Below are positions 41,608-54,400 of a DNA stretch of 64,000 bases, piece by piece; positions within the stretch are counted from its first letter, which is position 1; the number at the start of each line of letters is the position of its first letter. The stretch covers positions 1,922,001 through 1,986,000 of the forward strand of contig NC_079492.1 in assembly GCF_020520425.1 (NCBI RefSeq), given 5' to 3'. The stretch comes from Spinacia oleracea. Lineage: Eukaryota; Streptophyta; Magnoliopsida; Caryophyllales; Amaranthaceae. The notes beneath the pieces were generated by a model. It did not search any database. It saw only the letters and a program-made list of their open reading frames with translations, and was not told where the DNA came from. The translations under genes were made by a program, and so were the position numbers.

Positions 41608-42345
41608 CAGGGCCGGTTCTGGGGCGGCGCGGGGTGAGCGACGGAACAGGGCCCTCAAATTTTAATTTTAAATATAGTGTAAACAGTTTCCTAAATGTAC
41701 ATGAAAACTAATATGGAGCATTGGTTAAGGTAACATGATAAGTACAAAAGGTATGGGGTTCGAATCCCCTTGGCAATAAAACTACATTTTGCATGGTTTC
41801 CGGACATTGACATGTGTCCTTTGACTGAGTTTTTTTTTTTTTTTTTTTTTTATAATTCCGTGGAGATTACAATGCAATCAGTTGGGATTCCCAATTAGTC
41901 GATTACTGGGAAACAAACATTCATCCCTTCTTCTCTATTCTCATAATCTCATCCAACTTTCAAAAAAAACCTTTCATCTCCAATTTAATTTCTTCCTTCA
42001 AATCGTTATCAAATATCATTTTCAACAAATTAATCTTCAATGTTACAATGAAATTGATTATTAAACCGTTATTTCTCACCCTAATTTCCCTATATATATA
42101 AAAAAGTTCTTTAATTTTCACAAATAAAAATACAAACTTGATTGCTAAAATTCCAATCTGATCTCTTTTTAAGTGATTCATTAATGTGTGTTTTTTCTTA
42201 TGTTTATCATTTCGACAAATTTTTATAAGGGAAGTTTTTTTGTTTAATAAAAATTGATTTTTTTATTAAATTATTGAATTGAGGGCCCAATTTTGAGAAA
42301 TTGCACAGGGCCCATTTTTAAGGCGTAATTATAGCCCCGGCACTG
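41608..42345. mobile_element. hAT element with perfect 8-bp target duplication
   Basis: 738 bp from CAGGGCCGGTTCTGG to CCCCGGCACTG, flanked by TCCATTAG at 41600-41607 and 42346-42353. Contains GGGTTCGAATCCCC, a B-box-like word, near 41757, and a poly-T run at about 41830-41852. Ends carry GGGCCC words. No transposase frame. Confidence 0.85.
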
Positions 42346-42353
42346 TCCATTAG

Positions 42354-43349
42354 TATCTTAAATTGATAGGGAGTATTATAAAGCTCTTAAACAATTTAGT
42401 ACACAATAGAGAATATATACCTTGCTTATCGGAAGGAAAAAGAATCGTGCGCTATCAACATTGCTATAGTTTAATTGATGTCTAAGAAATTGATTTTCTC
42501 TCCTCCTAATATTTGTGACCACAAATTAATTTATTGTATCATTTAGTTCTACTTTACTCCTTGGATTGTATTGGTAACAGTATCAAACTTGATCAAAGTA
42601 GATTATACAAGAATTTAATTGATTAACTTTAGAATTATAACTTCGAAAAGGGTTAATGATTGATATTCTGGTCACACTAATACACAAATGACAGATCTTG
42701 ATCGAACAGTTTAATTAGGGGATCAGAGGAAAAAAACTAAGCAATATAGTATGAGATTTATACTATTTGTCTATTTTACTCAAATTTTAGGAGGAAAGAA
42801 ACTAAAAATACACTAACTACCAAATTTCTTGTTCTGGGGTCGGCCCCAAGACCATCTTTAAGATCCACTTTTGCTAACATGCACATACGTAATAGTGTAG
42901 TACTACGTGTATCTACGTATATACAAGAACGGAGTAGCTTAGTTTGTAAAGGTTCTTGGAGGTAGTACCAAAACCTGTTCAGATCACATGATCTCTACAC
43001 TATTTGTCCTTTGCAGCTCTCTCTACACCATAAAAAAAATAAACAAGTATATAAATATATTGATGAATAATATATAGAGTGTATATCACTTTAATCTTGG
43101 TTAATTAATAAGATAAACATGTTTTCATTATGGTTAATTGATAATTAGTTAGCATAATTTTGAAGCTTAATTAGCTTTGACGTATTAAAAAAAGGTCAAA
43201 TATTTATTTCTTGTATAAACCAAACTTCTGGTTTGATATGACTAAGACCACTCCACTAAACTCAAGCCGCCTAAAACGCTTGAAAATCCCCCCCCCCCCC
43301 CCCCCCTTTGCGTACAACTTATATGCATGTATGTGTCATATCTCTTGCC
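42354..43349. other. Upstream region of the STIG1-like gene
   Basis: AT-rich intergenic DNA with no recognisable gene. A run of 19 C residues at 43288-43306 lies about 180 bp before the start codon of the downstream gene. Confidence 0.4.
43288..43306 (+). repeat. Homopolymer of 19 C
   Basis: Pure C run in the promoter-proximal region of the STIG1-like gene, just 44 bp before the TATA box. Length may be polymorphic or affected by sequencing error. Confidence 0.9.
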
Positions 43350-43358
43350 TATATATAT
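43350..43358 (+). promoter_or_regulatory. TATA box of the STIG1-like gene
   Basis: CCTATATATATTTCATC about 130 bp upstream of the ATG, in a pyrimidine-rich context typical of plant core promoters. Inferred from motif and distance. Confidence 0.5.
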
Positions 43359-43483
43359 TTCATCTCAAATCCTTACAAAAATCATTCAATCATCAACCTT
43401 AATTATAACAAGCTCTTCTAATTAGCTTTATATCCACCAACAATAATTATATTCTTCTAATACCACAAAATTAGCAAGATAAT

Positions 43484-43981
43484 ATGAAGTCCCTTAAGGT
43501 TGCAATTGTCTTAACCCTTCTCACGGCGGCCCTTCTCATCACTCTTGCCACAGCGCAACCCAAAAACAACAACGACAAGAAAAACCCTAAGAAAGGAAAA
43601 GAAGCTATAAGATCAACAATAACCGATTCCTATCAAGGATCGAGTCGTTTTTTCAACTCAAAGAAAAAACCTCATTATGTTAATCCATATAAATCAACAG
43701 GTGGTCACAATGCTGGACGTGGTCGTGTTACATGCGACAGTTTCCCTAGGATTTGCCGCGTTAAAGGAAGCTCAGGTCCCGATTGTTGTGGTAAGAGGTG
43801 TGTTAATGTCAAAACGGATAAACTTAACTGTGGAATGTGCGGGCGAAAGTGCGCATTTCCCGAGGTTTGTTGCAACGGAAGGTGTGTTAATCTTTGGTAT
43901 GATAGGAGGAATTGTGGTGGTTGCCAAAACAAATGTATCAGAGGAAACTTCTGCTACCGTGGGATGTGCAACTATTCTTAA
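43484..43981 (+). CDS. STIG1-like secreted Cys-rich protein
   Basis: Intronless, 165 residues. Residues 1-24 are a clear signal peptide (LKVAIVLTLLTAALLITLATA). A basic, Asn/Lys-rich linker follows, then from about residue 83 a Cys-rich domain with 16 cysteines: CDSFPRICR, DCCGKRCVN, NCGMCGRKC, VCCNGRCVNL, NCGGCQNKC, FCYRGMCNYS. The CCxGxCVNL..D..NCGxCxxxC pattern is diagnostic of the STIG1 family, apoplastic proteins known from stigma exudate control and, for the GRI member, cell-death signalling. The start is the first ATG after a TATA box, directly before the signal peptide. Which STIG1 subgroup this is, and where it is expressed, cannot be told here. Confidence 0.92.
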   Translation: MKSLKVAIVLTLLTAALLITLATAQPKNNNDKKNPKKGKEAIRSTITDSYQGSSRFFNSKKKPHYVNPYKSTGGHNAGRGRVTCDSFPRICRVKGSSGPDCCGKRCVNVKTDKLNCGMCGRKCAFPEVCCNGRCVNLWYDRRNCGGCQNKCIRGNFCYRGMCNYS

Positions 43982-45814
43982 ATTAATATTGATGCATGCA
44001 TGCATGCATATATATGAAGAATATTTGAGGATCAACCGTTATGCATAAAGATGCATATGTATAAGTATATACTATATACTAGCAAATTAATGTCCATAGT
44101 TTTCTTTAAGGGTTGGATATTTATTAATTTGTGAAATTGCTTGCATGGGACAAATAAAAGGGAGTCATTCAATCTAGCTATTAGCTGGGATGGTGGAAAC
44201 TCTAAGAAATTAATTAAGATTGGTTGTATTATTTTTATTTGTATTTACTACTCGTATATTATACGGAGTAATTAAATTAGAATTTGCAAATATATACGAG
44301 TACTAGTCATTGTTTATTGTTAGTACTTGATTGAGTCATAATTTGAGCATCTATTTATACGAACTAGCTGGTACTACGGAGTACATAAGTAGTATCATTC
44401 AAGTTCAACTTAATTATTATATTTGTCAAAAAAACTTAATTATTACTTAATCAATAATAGTATAAAGGATATATCATCCTTTATATTATGATATTATCTC
44501 AAAAATTATCACGATTAACCAAATTAGATAAATATCCAACACTACTTTGTTATATTAAGAGTGATTGTGCATTGTACGTAGTAGCTTAGAGTTTTAATTA
44601 GTTCGACGTATTCTAAATCAGTCGAATAATTTAAAAGTGAAATTTACGATTGATTGTCCTTGAGAGTGTGACCAAGGGACATCCTTAGCTTGTATAGGTG
44701 GTTAAAATTCTTACTATACTACAAAACTCCGATCCATTTAATTGTCCACATTATTTCAATCCCTCGTAAATAATTGCTAAAGCTCATTTTGTTTTTGGTA
44801 TATAACAATTAAGTGTATCATGTCAAAAAAAAAAAAACAATTAAGTGTATACAATATGTCAATATGTCAATATGTTTAGTTCTAGTTCTTGGATTTTATA
44901 CAACTATTTTTAGAGAACCATTATCGTAAATAGTGGAGATATGTTCACTAGATGTTTATTTATTTTTACTTTCCATCAAAAAATAAATATGATCAAGTGG
45001 AGCATTGAATGGAATTATAGCAAGAAATACGCCATACTTTTTTTGGAATGTTAGTACTGTACAATTTGATCTCCATCTACGGAACTCCTCCGTTGACCTT
45101 ATTGACTCAAAAAAATCTCTTATTTTATCACAGGAATAAAACTTTACGTTGACTATACTCCTTGGTTTGAAATTGGTTTAGTGTATACGGAGTAAATGAG
45201 TAATGGTTATAAGTGTTGGAAATATAATGCACTAGATTAGGCCCCGTGCACGCACGGATATTTGAAAATCATTATTTGACCATCTTTTTTTTATAAAATT
45301 TTTAAGAATTATTTATCCCTTAAATCTATTGGGTAATTAATAATCTCGAATGTACTCATTTTATCATATTTTAACTTACTACATATTATATATTTTATAT
45401 GTTTAATATGATGATCTGACTAAAATATTTGATATATTTAATATGCTAATTTGACCAAAATATTGAGTAAGAATATTTTCTATTATTGATAGGACAGTTT
45501 GACTTAAATATTACAATTTTTTTAATAATGGCATATTCTATGATCCTATATTTTTTTTCCATATATAAACATCTATACAAAAGGAGAGAAAATAAAAGAA
45601 GAATAAAGTAAATATGACTTTTTAAGAAAGAGTTTTTGGCGGGAAAATTTTTAACCTGGAAGTGACACGTGTCATTCCCGGTGTCTCTTTTAGTATATAG
45701 TAATAGATTTGGAGGTTTTTTAAGTTTGGACTCATTTGGATTAATTGGCCCAGTGGACCGATAAAATTTGAACCCATCTTGTTTTGTTTCCTTTCTTGTA
45801 AAACCCCAGATTTT
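43982..45814. other. Intergenic, no gene seen
   Basis: AT-rich DNA with GCATGCATGCATGC just after the STIG1-like stop, an A-run near 44826, and GGCCCCGTGCACGCACGG at 45240-45257, a word often seen at ends of plant repeats. No coding region recognised. Confidence 0.4.
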
Positions 45815-46516
45815 TGGCTGCATACCTATGCATGCAGAGCTGGGTGCATATGAGCTGGGTGAAGCAGCTAAAATTGAACACGATGATTAAAAAAATGAAC
45901 ATGAAAAAATATCCTTCTTCATATTTCTCTTTTGAAAAATAATAATTTAGGCTAATTAAATAATATTAATTAATATATCAGGAACTCTAATACGTCCGCA
46001 CAAGTTTAATCACTACGTTACATTTCAGTCGATTCGAAAATAAAAAACTAAAAAAATAAAAAATTATGAATATTGATGAATCTTTTTGTTCTTCTATGTT
46101 CCTCTTTCTTCTATATTCTTTCTCTCTCCTCTGCAACTTTTCTCCATCTTAATAGTTCTTATTTACCCCTCCTCGTCGATGAATTTTCTACCATCAATTG
46201 CAAACGGATTGAGTTCACCAACTTCTCCTCCACTTCTTCTTCGACTCTGTCTTTTTTCCTCCATGTTAAGTTCTGAAAGTTGAACATTGAACATTTTTTA
46301 ATTAAAAATAAACTTGACAGGATATCAAACATAGTATGAACATTAAATTTCTAAAACTGAACATTGAGTTTTAAAAATTGAACACAACCAAGAACAATAG
46401 GTGATTTTTTTTTTAGTTTCTAAAAAAAATCACCTATTATTGATTTAAACACACTTACTCCAGAATCGAGTATTAAATATTTTAACAATAATTTAAATTT
46501 ACAAACCCAAAAATCC

Positions 46517-46596
<80 letters not shown>

Positions 46597-48491
46597 TTAT
46601 TTATGAACATGAGACTTAAGAAATTGAACATCACACAAAATTATTGAACATATATTAGTTTTAATAAGTTGAATTTAGTTGAACATGATTTTATATAAGT
46701 TGAACACAAGACTTTAGAAACTGAACATCACACAAAGGTATTGAACATATATTAGTTTTATAAGTTAAATTTAGTTGAACATGATTTTGTATAAGTTGAA
46801 CATAAGGCTTGAGAAACCGAACAACACAGAAAAGTATTGAACATATATTAGTTTAATAAGTTAAATTTAGTTAAACGTGATTTTGTATAAGTTGAATATA
46901 TGACTTGAGAAACTGAATATCACACAAAAGTATTGTACATATCATAGTTTTATAAGTTGAACATATGATTTGAGAAACTGAACATCACACGAAAATGTTC
47001 TTATTTATGAACATATCATAGTTTTATAAGTTTAATTTAGTTGAACATGATTCTTTATAAGTTGAACATGAGACTTGAGAAATTGAACGTCACCTAAAAA
47101 TGTTCTTATTTGTGAACATCATCTTTTATATGTGGAACATGATGAATTATAAACTGAACATGACAATATTTAGACAACGCCACTTCTGATCTTTTATAGT
47201 AAAGAATAATGAACATCTGCTTATTATTGTTGCTGCTTGCCTTTTAGTTGAACATGATTCTATATAAAGTTGAACATAAGACTTGAGAAACTGAACATCA
47301 TACAACGTGTTGAAGATATCATAGTTTTATAGGTTAAATTTAATTGTACATAATTCTTTATAAGTTGAACATGAGACTTGAAAAACTGAACATCACTCAA
47401 AAGTATTGAAATATATTAGTTTTATAAGTTAAATTTAGTTGAACATGATTTTGTATAAATTGAACATAAGACTTTGAGAAATTGAACATCACACCAAAGT
47501 GTTGAATATCATAGTTTTATAAGTTAAATTTATTTGAACACAGTTCTTTATAAGTTGAACACGAGAGTTGAAAAACTGAACATCACACAAAAGTGTCTAT
47601 GTAAACGGTAGGTGGTTAGGCACTTTTTCACAAAATCAAACAATAAGCGACTATCCTTATTCTGATTGACTATATTCTTCCCATTAGATATTAGAACAAC
47701 TTTTTGATCCATGTTTGGCCTGTCTGCACCTAATCATCAAATCATGGAGATTAGTAACTCCTACTTCCTAAACAGTGCATCTCTATCTGAATTAATATAT
47801 TGCTCAACAATATTCTAATCATCAATTTCTTTTGTATATTTTACAAAAAAATTGCAAAAATTGACAGCACCTTCGGCTAAAATTATTCCTAATCCTCGAA
47901 GCCTTGACCATGAACTAAAGAAGAAAAAGAAATCTGGCATATGAAATATATTCAGATCGAGTTGGAATCGCTGGTAATAAAATCAATTGATATTTATAAT
48001 ATTGACAGTATTAAAGAGAAAATGTCGAAAGTTTACCATAGGTTTTGCTTAGAGCGTCGAAAATTCGGTCCCTACCAACCCTAACAGTAGGCATGACGGC
48101 TTGTGTTCTTTCTCTCTCCTCTTATGTAGATTGCTGGTTGAGGCCATGGTGAAGGAGGCGAGAAATTAGAGGACGAAGAAGCAGATGAACAAAACGCCGG
48201 CGATGGAGGTAATCGCTGAGAGAAATCGCCGAGAAAATCGATTGTTGTTGGTGATATTGTGATGGAGGTGGTGGTGGCGACGCCGATGAGTTGTTGGTGA
48301 TATTACGATGGAGGTGGTGGTGGTGTCGCCGGTGATTCGCCATGGGCACTAAAAATGGAGAGAGAAAATGAGGTTTGATGAGAGAGAAAATGTTAAGAGG
48401 TTAGAGGTGAGAGAAACATGAGTATGTGTATATGATGTGATGTCGTTTGGGCTCCTATGCATCTAGAGATAGGTGCATAGGTATGCAGCCA
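45815..48491. mobile_element. 2.7-kb element with terminal inverted repeats and an internal repeat array
   Basis: Starts TGGCTGCATACCTATGCA and ends with the exact inverse, TGCATAGGTATGCAGCCA. Inside: an (AT)n run at 46519-46594, then from about 46600 to 47600 degenerate units of roughly 100 bp containing GTTGAACATGATT, TATAAGTTGAACAT and GAGAAACTGAACATCACAC. The right part (48110-48350) has GATGGAGGTGGTGGTGG repeats. No transposase recognised; a non-autonomous DNA element, perhaps MULE-type. No target duplication was identified. Confidence 0.65.
46519..46594. repeat. AT dinucleotide microsatellite
   Basis: About 76 bp of uninterrupted AT repeats inside the 2.7-kb TIR element. Likely length-polymorphic. 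Confidence 0.95.
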
Positions 48492-49016
48492 TTAATTATT
48501 ACTTGTGAAACAGATAAAAACTCCCTATTATTCTTTTCCTAGCACAATATAATATTAAGATTTATGGAGAAACAGAAGACCCAAACATACAAACCCTAAT
48601 GTCTCCATTACAGATCTGAGCAGTTCTTGAGCAATTCCAACATTTGAGTTCAGGGTGTAGAATTCAGAGGTGTTGCGTTAACCTTGGGGGGCGTTCGTCA
48701 CTATAAACCTGCACCGGTAGGATGGCGAAATTCGCTTCTAAGGCAGTGGCCTCCATACCACGATGCAACGCTATTCTTATGAGATCTACAATCAAGTAAT
48801 ATCATCTCCTTGTCTATTATTATTTCTGGAATCAACAGCTACTTTTCCAACAATAAGTACCACTATCTATAGTGTAGGTACGATAAGTCACGAGTTTGAA
48901 TCATCCCTATTTACAATCGTATTGTCCTTGTGGCTTATTCATTATAGAGAACAGTAAGTAATATTTTAAAGTTTGTGACGTTACAAAGTCAATTAAAAAA
49001 GCAAGAACATAATATC
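48492..49016. other. Intergenic; possible decayed gene 5' end
   Basis: Between 48660 and 48800 the DNA is less AT-rich. An ATG at 48722 opens 25 codons, starting MAKFASKAVASIPRCNA, that resemble an organelle-targeting peptide, then stops with no canonical donor nearby. It may be the start of a gene whose remainder is lost, or chance. No family recognised. Confidence 0.3.
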
Positions 49017-49031
49017 ATTAACGACACATAC

Positions 49032-49134
49032 ATACCAATGATGTCTTGGCCTAGTGGTTAAGACTGAGGGCCTGTGTACAATAGGTCTCAGGTTCGAATC
49101 TCCCCGTCCCCATTTGTAATTTATATTGCCCTTG
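49032..49134 (+). mobile_element. SINE, 5' (tRNA-related) part
   Basis: After a 15-bp duplication ATTAACGACACATAC (49017-49031) comes a tRNA-derived head with A box TGGCCTAGTGGTTAAG and B box GGTTCGAATC at the right spacing. The SINE continues at 59635 beyond the 10.5-kb Copia inserted into it. Total about 129 bp, short but typical for plant SINEs. Confidence 0.85.
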
Positions 49135-50559
49135 TGTTAGGTTATGATACATATGATATTACATAAATCATGCGGAAACAACCATTAACCCAGGATTACA
49201 TATTATTTACACATAATCATATAGCATAATTTAGATGCATACTCTTTGTTGCGTGCCCTCCCTAGCTGCGCCCGAACCGAACAAGAACAAGTCTTTAGGA
49301 CTCCAAGTGTCGTCCCTCCGTAGATAGTCCACAGCACGTCCGGATCCGCCTTAAGATTGACCAACTAGAATCGCCCTTAAGGTACTAGAATTTTCGGCAC
49401 TTTTGAGCAAGATGTGTGGCTGAATTTTTCTCTCAAAAACTCACTTTGAATACTTTGAAACTCGTTATAAATTGTGAACCCTGGCCACATATTTATAGGG
49501 GTATGGAAAGGGAATTGGAATCCTATTCAGATACAAATTGATTAAACCTAGAATCCTACAAGAACTCTAATTTAATTAATTTATCAAATAGAATTAGGAA
49601 TTTAATCATTAACCGAACTCTGCACGTTTTAGGAAACGTGCACGAACACAAACACTTACACACGCACACACGGCAGCCACGATGGGCCGCCCATGCGTGC
49701 GCACGAGCAGCAGCCCACGCAGCGAGGCCTGCGCGAGCTCCAAGCCCACGCAGCTCCCGCGCGCGCTGCGCGCGCTGTGCGCGCTGCCACGGCCTGCTGG
49801 GCCTGGCCTTGCGCTGGGCCTGGCGTGGCTGTTTGTGCGGCGCGCTTGGCTTGCTGGGCGATGGCCTGGCTTCGTGCTGGGCCTCGTCCGGCAGGCCTCG
49901 TCCGATGCTTATTCGTACGATACGCTTCCGATTAAATTTCCGATTCCGGAATTCATTTCCGATACGAACAATATTTAACATTTCCGATTCCGGAATTAAT
50001 TTCCGTTTCGAACAAATATTTAATATTTCCGTTTCCGGAATTATTTTCCGATTCCGGTAATATTTCCGATTCTGACAATATTTCCGTTTCCGGCAATATT
50101 TCCGATTCTGGTAATATTTCCATTTCCGATAATATTTTCCGATACGTACCATGTTTCCGTTTCCGGCAACATCTACGACTTGTATAATATTTATATTTCC
50201 GATACGATCCATATTTCCGTTTCCGGTAATATCATCGTTTCCGGAGTATTCATTTCTTGCCTGTGACGATCTCAGCTCCCACTGAAACCAAGATCCGTCG
50301 GTTCCGAATATCCATAGATAGAGTATTTAATGCCATTAAATACTTGATCCGTTTACGTACTATTTGTGTGACCCTACGGGTTCAGTCAAGAGTAAGCTGT
50401 GGATTAATATCATTAATTCCACTTGAACTGAAGCGGCCTCTAGCTAGGCATTCAGCTCACTTGATCTCACTGAATTATTAACTTGTTAATTAATACTGAA
50501 CCGCATTTATTAGACTTAACATAGAATGCATACTTGGACCAAGGGCATTATTTCCTTCA
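49135..50559 (-). repeat. 3' LTR of cop-C
   Basis: 1,425 bp, TGTTAGG on the plus strand to CCTTCA. Same degenerate CCGGAAACGGAAATATT array and GC-rich stretch as in the composite's LTR. Differences seen from the other LTR: C/G at 49740, T/C near 50121 and T/A near 50182. Confidence 0.92.
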
Positions 50560-50573
50560 GTCTCCCACTTGTC
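50560..50573 (-). other. Polypurine tract of cop-C
   Basis: On the minus strand, GGACAAGTGGGAGAC lies directly before the TGAAGG start of the 3' LTR, as in cop-A. Confidence 0.6.
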
Positions 50574-51423
50574 CTTAGGGACAAGTGTGCATTTCCTAAT
50601 TCCTTTGTCGCTCGATGCTTGCTCTTGAACATAAGGTAAGAGTTGTCATCCTTATTATGTCCAGAGGTGTTCCTCGGTTTCAGAGTTCAACTGATCAAAT
50701 AAACAGATAATCATAGCCTATGATTCATCCGAGCACGGCCATGCATTTCACAGTTTCTAGCTCTCCGAGTGGCCTTGTACAACTTTTAAGCATCTCATCC
50801 CGATTTATGGGAGGACAATCCCAATCTTGCGATCTTGAGATTAGACTTCGTTTGATAGGTGATTACCTGAGCGTCGCCTTTATAGCCTCCTTTTACGGTG
50901 CGACGGTTGGTCAACGTCAAAGCAACCAGTTCTCAAACAAGTAATCTCAAATCACTCAGGTATTGAGGATTTAGTGTCTAATAATTTAATGAAATTTACT
51001 TATGACAGACTTTCATCTCTTACAGTAAAGTTTCATAGGTCTTGTCCGATACTAGTCTTCCCAAAGTAAGTATCTATGCAAATGATTATGACATTGCCAT
51101 GTCCACATAGTTCAAGAAACAGAACTACTAGTCATCTTGCATTCTAATCGTCTAACGTTTTCTATGCGTCCAATTTTATAGAAAACTTCGATTAGGGACC
51201 ATTTTCAACCTTTGACATTCAAGTTCACTTGATAGACATTTCTTAGTCACAGGACTGGTCCTGACAGTCTATCTTGAATATATCGTCAAATTGAAGGGAC
51301 TCATCATTTAATAAACCACAAATTAAATGGAAAAATGAATTCTTTTCATTTATTGTGAATGATTAACCAATAATGTTTTACAAAGATTTAAACTCTAAAA
51401 CTTTAAAACATTAAACAGAGACA

Positions 51424-54400
51424 TCAAAGCCATTCTCCAATATGCTTGATTCCCATAGCTGCAGTGTGCGAGTTGTGCTTCGCCTGCGGCAGAGGTTTAG
51501 TTAATGGATCTGATATGTTGTCATCAGTTCCAATTTTGCTTATCTCGACTTCTTTTCTTTCAACGAACTCTCGTAGAAGGTGAAATCTACGAAGTACATG
51601 CTTGACTCTCTGGTGGTGTCTAGGCTCTTTTGCCTGTGCAATAGCTCCGTTATTATCACAATACAGGGCTATTGGTCCTTTAATGGAGGGGACTACACCG
51701 AGTTCACCTATGAACTTCCTTAGCCATATAGCTTCCTTTGCTGCTTCATGTGCAGCAATGTACTCCGCTTCAGTTGTAGAATCCGCAATGGTGCTTTGCT
51801 TAGCACTTTTCCAGCTTACTGCTCCTCCGTTGAGGCAGAAGACAAACCCAGACTGTGATCTGAAATCATCTTTGTCGGTTTGGAAACTTGCGTCCGTATA
51901 GCCTTTAACAATTAATTCATCATCTCCACCATAGACCAGGAAGTCATCTTTGTGCCTTTTCAGGTACTTCAGAATGTTCTTGGCAGCAGTCCAATGCGCC
52001 TCTCCTGGGTCTGACTGGTATCTGCTCGTAGCACTGAGTGCGTACGCAACATCCGGGCGTGTACATATCATAGCATACATTATTGAACCAATCAATGATG
52101 CATATGGAATCCCATTCATTCGTCTACGCTCATCAAGTGTTTTTGGGCACTGAGTCTTGCTTAGAGTCATTCCATGAGACATGGGTAGGTAGCCTCGCTT
52201 GGAGTCCGCCATCTTGAACCTATCAAGCACCTTATTGATATAAGTGCTTTGACTAAGTCCAATCATCCTTTTAGATCTATCTCTGTAAATCTTGATGCCC
52301 AATATGTACTGTGCTTCTCCTAGATCCTTCATCGAAAAACATTTCCCAAGCCAAATCTTGACAGAGTTCAACATAGGAATGTCATTTCCGATAAGTAATA
52401 TGTCGTCGACATATAATACTAGGAAAGCAATTTTGCTCCCACTGACCTTCTTGTATACACAAGATTCGTCTGCGTTCTTGATGAAACCAAAGTCACTGAC
52501 TGCTTCATCAAAACGTATATTCCAGCTCCTGGATGCCTGCTTCAATCCGTAGATTGACTTCTTTAGCTTGCATACCTTTTTAGCATTCTTTGGATCCTCA
52601 AAACCTTCAGGTTGTGTCATAAACACACTTTCTGTTAAAACGCCGTTTAAGAAAGCAGTTTTGACATCCATCTGCCATATTTCGTAATCGTAATATGCAG
52701 CGATTGCTAACATTATTCGAATAGACTTTAGCATTGCAACTGGTGAAAAGGTTTCATCGTAATCCACACCGTGGACTTGCCTGTAACCTTTTGCAACCAA
52801 TCTAGCTTTGAAAACTTCAAGTTTCCCATCCTTGCCCTTTTTCATTTTGAAAACCCATTTGCTTCCAATGGCTTGGTAGCCATCTGGCAAATCGACCAAA
52901 TCCCATACTTGGTTTTCAGACATGGAGTCTAATTCAGATTGCATGGCTTCTTGCCACTGCTTGGAGCTAGGGCTCGTCATAGCTTGTTTGTAAGTCGCAG
53001 GTTCATCACTTTCAAGTAATAGAACGTCATAGCTCTCGTTCGTCAAAATACCTAAGTACCTTTCCGGTTGAGATCTATATCTTTGCGATCTACGCGGGGT
53101 AACATTTCTAGATTGACCATGATTCTCACCAGATTCTTTTAAAGATCTCTGAGTTTCATCCTGAATGTCATCTTGAGCATTCTCTAGAGTTTGTTGTTCG
53201 ACTCGAATTTCTTCGAGGTCTACTTTTCTCCCACTTGTCATTTTGGAAATGTGATCCTTCTCCAAAAAGACACCATCTCGAGCAACAAACACTTTGTTCT
53301 CAGATGTATTGTAGAAGTAATACCCCTTTGTTTCCTTTGGATAGCCCACAAGGATACATTTGTCAGATTTTGGATGAAGTTTGTCTGAAATTAATCGTTT
53401 GACGTATACTTCACATCCCCAAATCTTAAGAAAAGACACATTTGGAGGCTTTCCAAACCATAATTCGTATGGAGTCTTTTCGACAGCTTTAGACGGAGCT
53501 CTATTTATAGTGAGTGCAGCTGTATTTAGTGCATGTCCCCAAAATTCTAATGGAAGTTCGGCCTGACCCATCATTGACCCGACCATGTCTAGCAAGGTTC
53601 TATTCCTCCGTTCCGACACACCGTTCCATTGTGGTGTTCCAGGAGGAGTCAATTCTGATAGAATTCCACATTCTTTCAGATGGTCATCAAATTCATAGCT
53701 CAGATATTCACCGCCTCTATCAGACCGCAGTGCCTTAATCTTCTTGCCTAATTGATTCTCTACTTCACTCTGAAATTCCTTGAATTTGTCAAAGGATTCA
53801 GACTTATGCTTCATTAGGTAGACATAACCATACCTACTGAAGTCATCAGTGAAAGTGATAAAGTAGCTGAAACCACCTCTAGCATTTGTACTCATTGGTC
53901 CACATACATCTGTATGGATTAAACCCAATAGTTTATTTGCTCTTTCTCCAACTTTAGAGAAAGGTTGCTTTGTCATTTTGCCAAGTAAACATGATTCGCA
54001 TTTACCATAATCCTCTAAGTCAAATGGTTCTAGAATTCCTTCCTTTTGAAGTCTTTCTAAGCGTTTCAAGTTTATATGGCCTAATCGACAATGCCACAGA
54101 TAGGTGAGATCTGAATCATTCTTTTTGGCCTTTTTGGTATTTATGTTATATACTTGTTTGTCGTGATCTAATAAATAAAGTCCATTGACTAATCTAGCAG
54201 ATCCATAAAACATCTCTTTAAAATAAAACGAACAACTATTGTCTTTTATTAAAAAGGAAAATCCCTTAGCATCTAAGCAAGAAACTGAAATGATGTTTTT
54301 AGTAAGACTTGGAACATGGAAACATTCTTCCAGTTCCAAAACTAGCCCGGAGGGCAACGACAAATAGTAAGTTCCTACAGCTAATGCAGCAATCCGTGCT

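Noticed and set aside
48722-48799. Short gene with targeting peptide
   Set aside because: Only 25 codons, no clear donor and no recognised family; kept only as a note in the intergenic entry.
49032-49110. Functional tRNA gene
   Set aside because: Only the promoter boxes are tRNA-like; the unit has a poly(A) tail and target duplication and so is a SINE.
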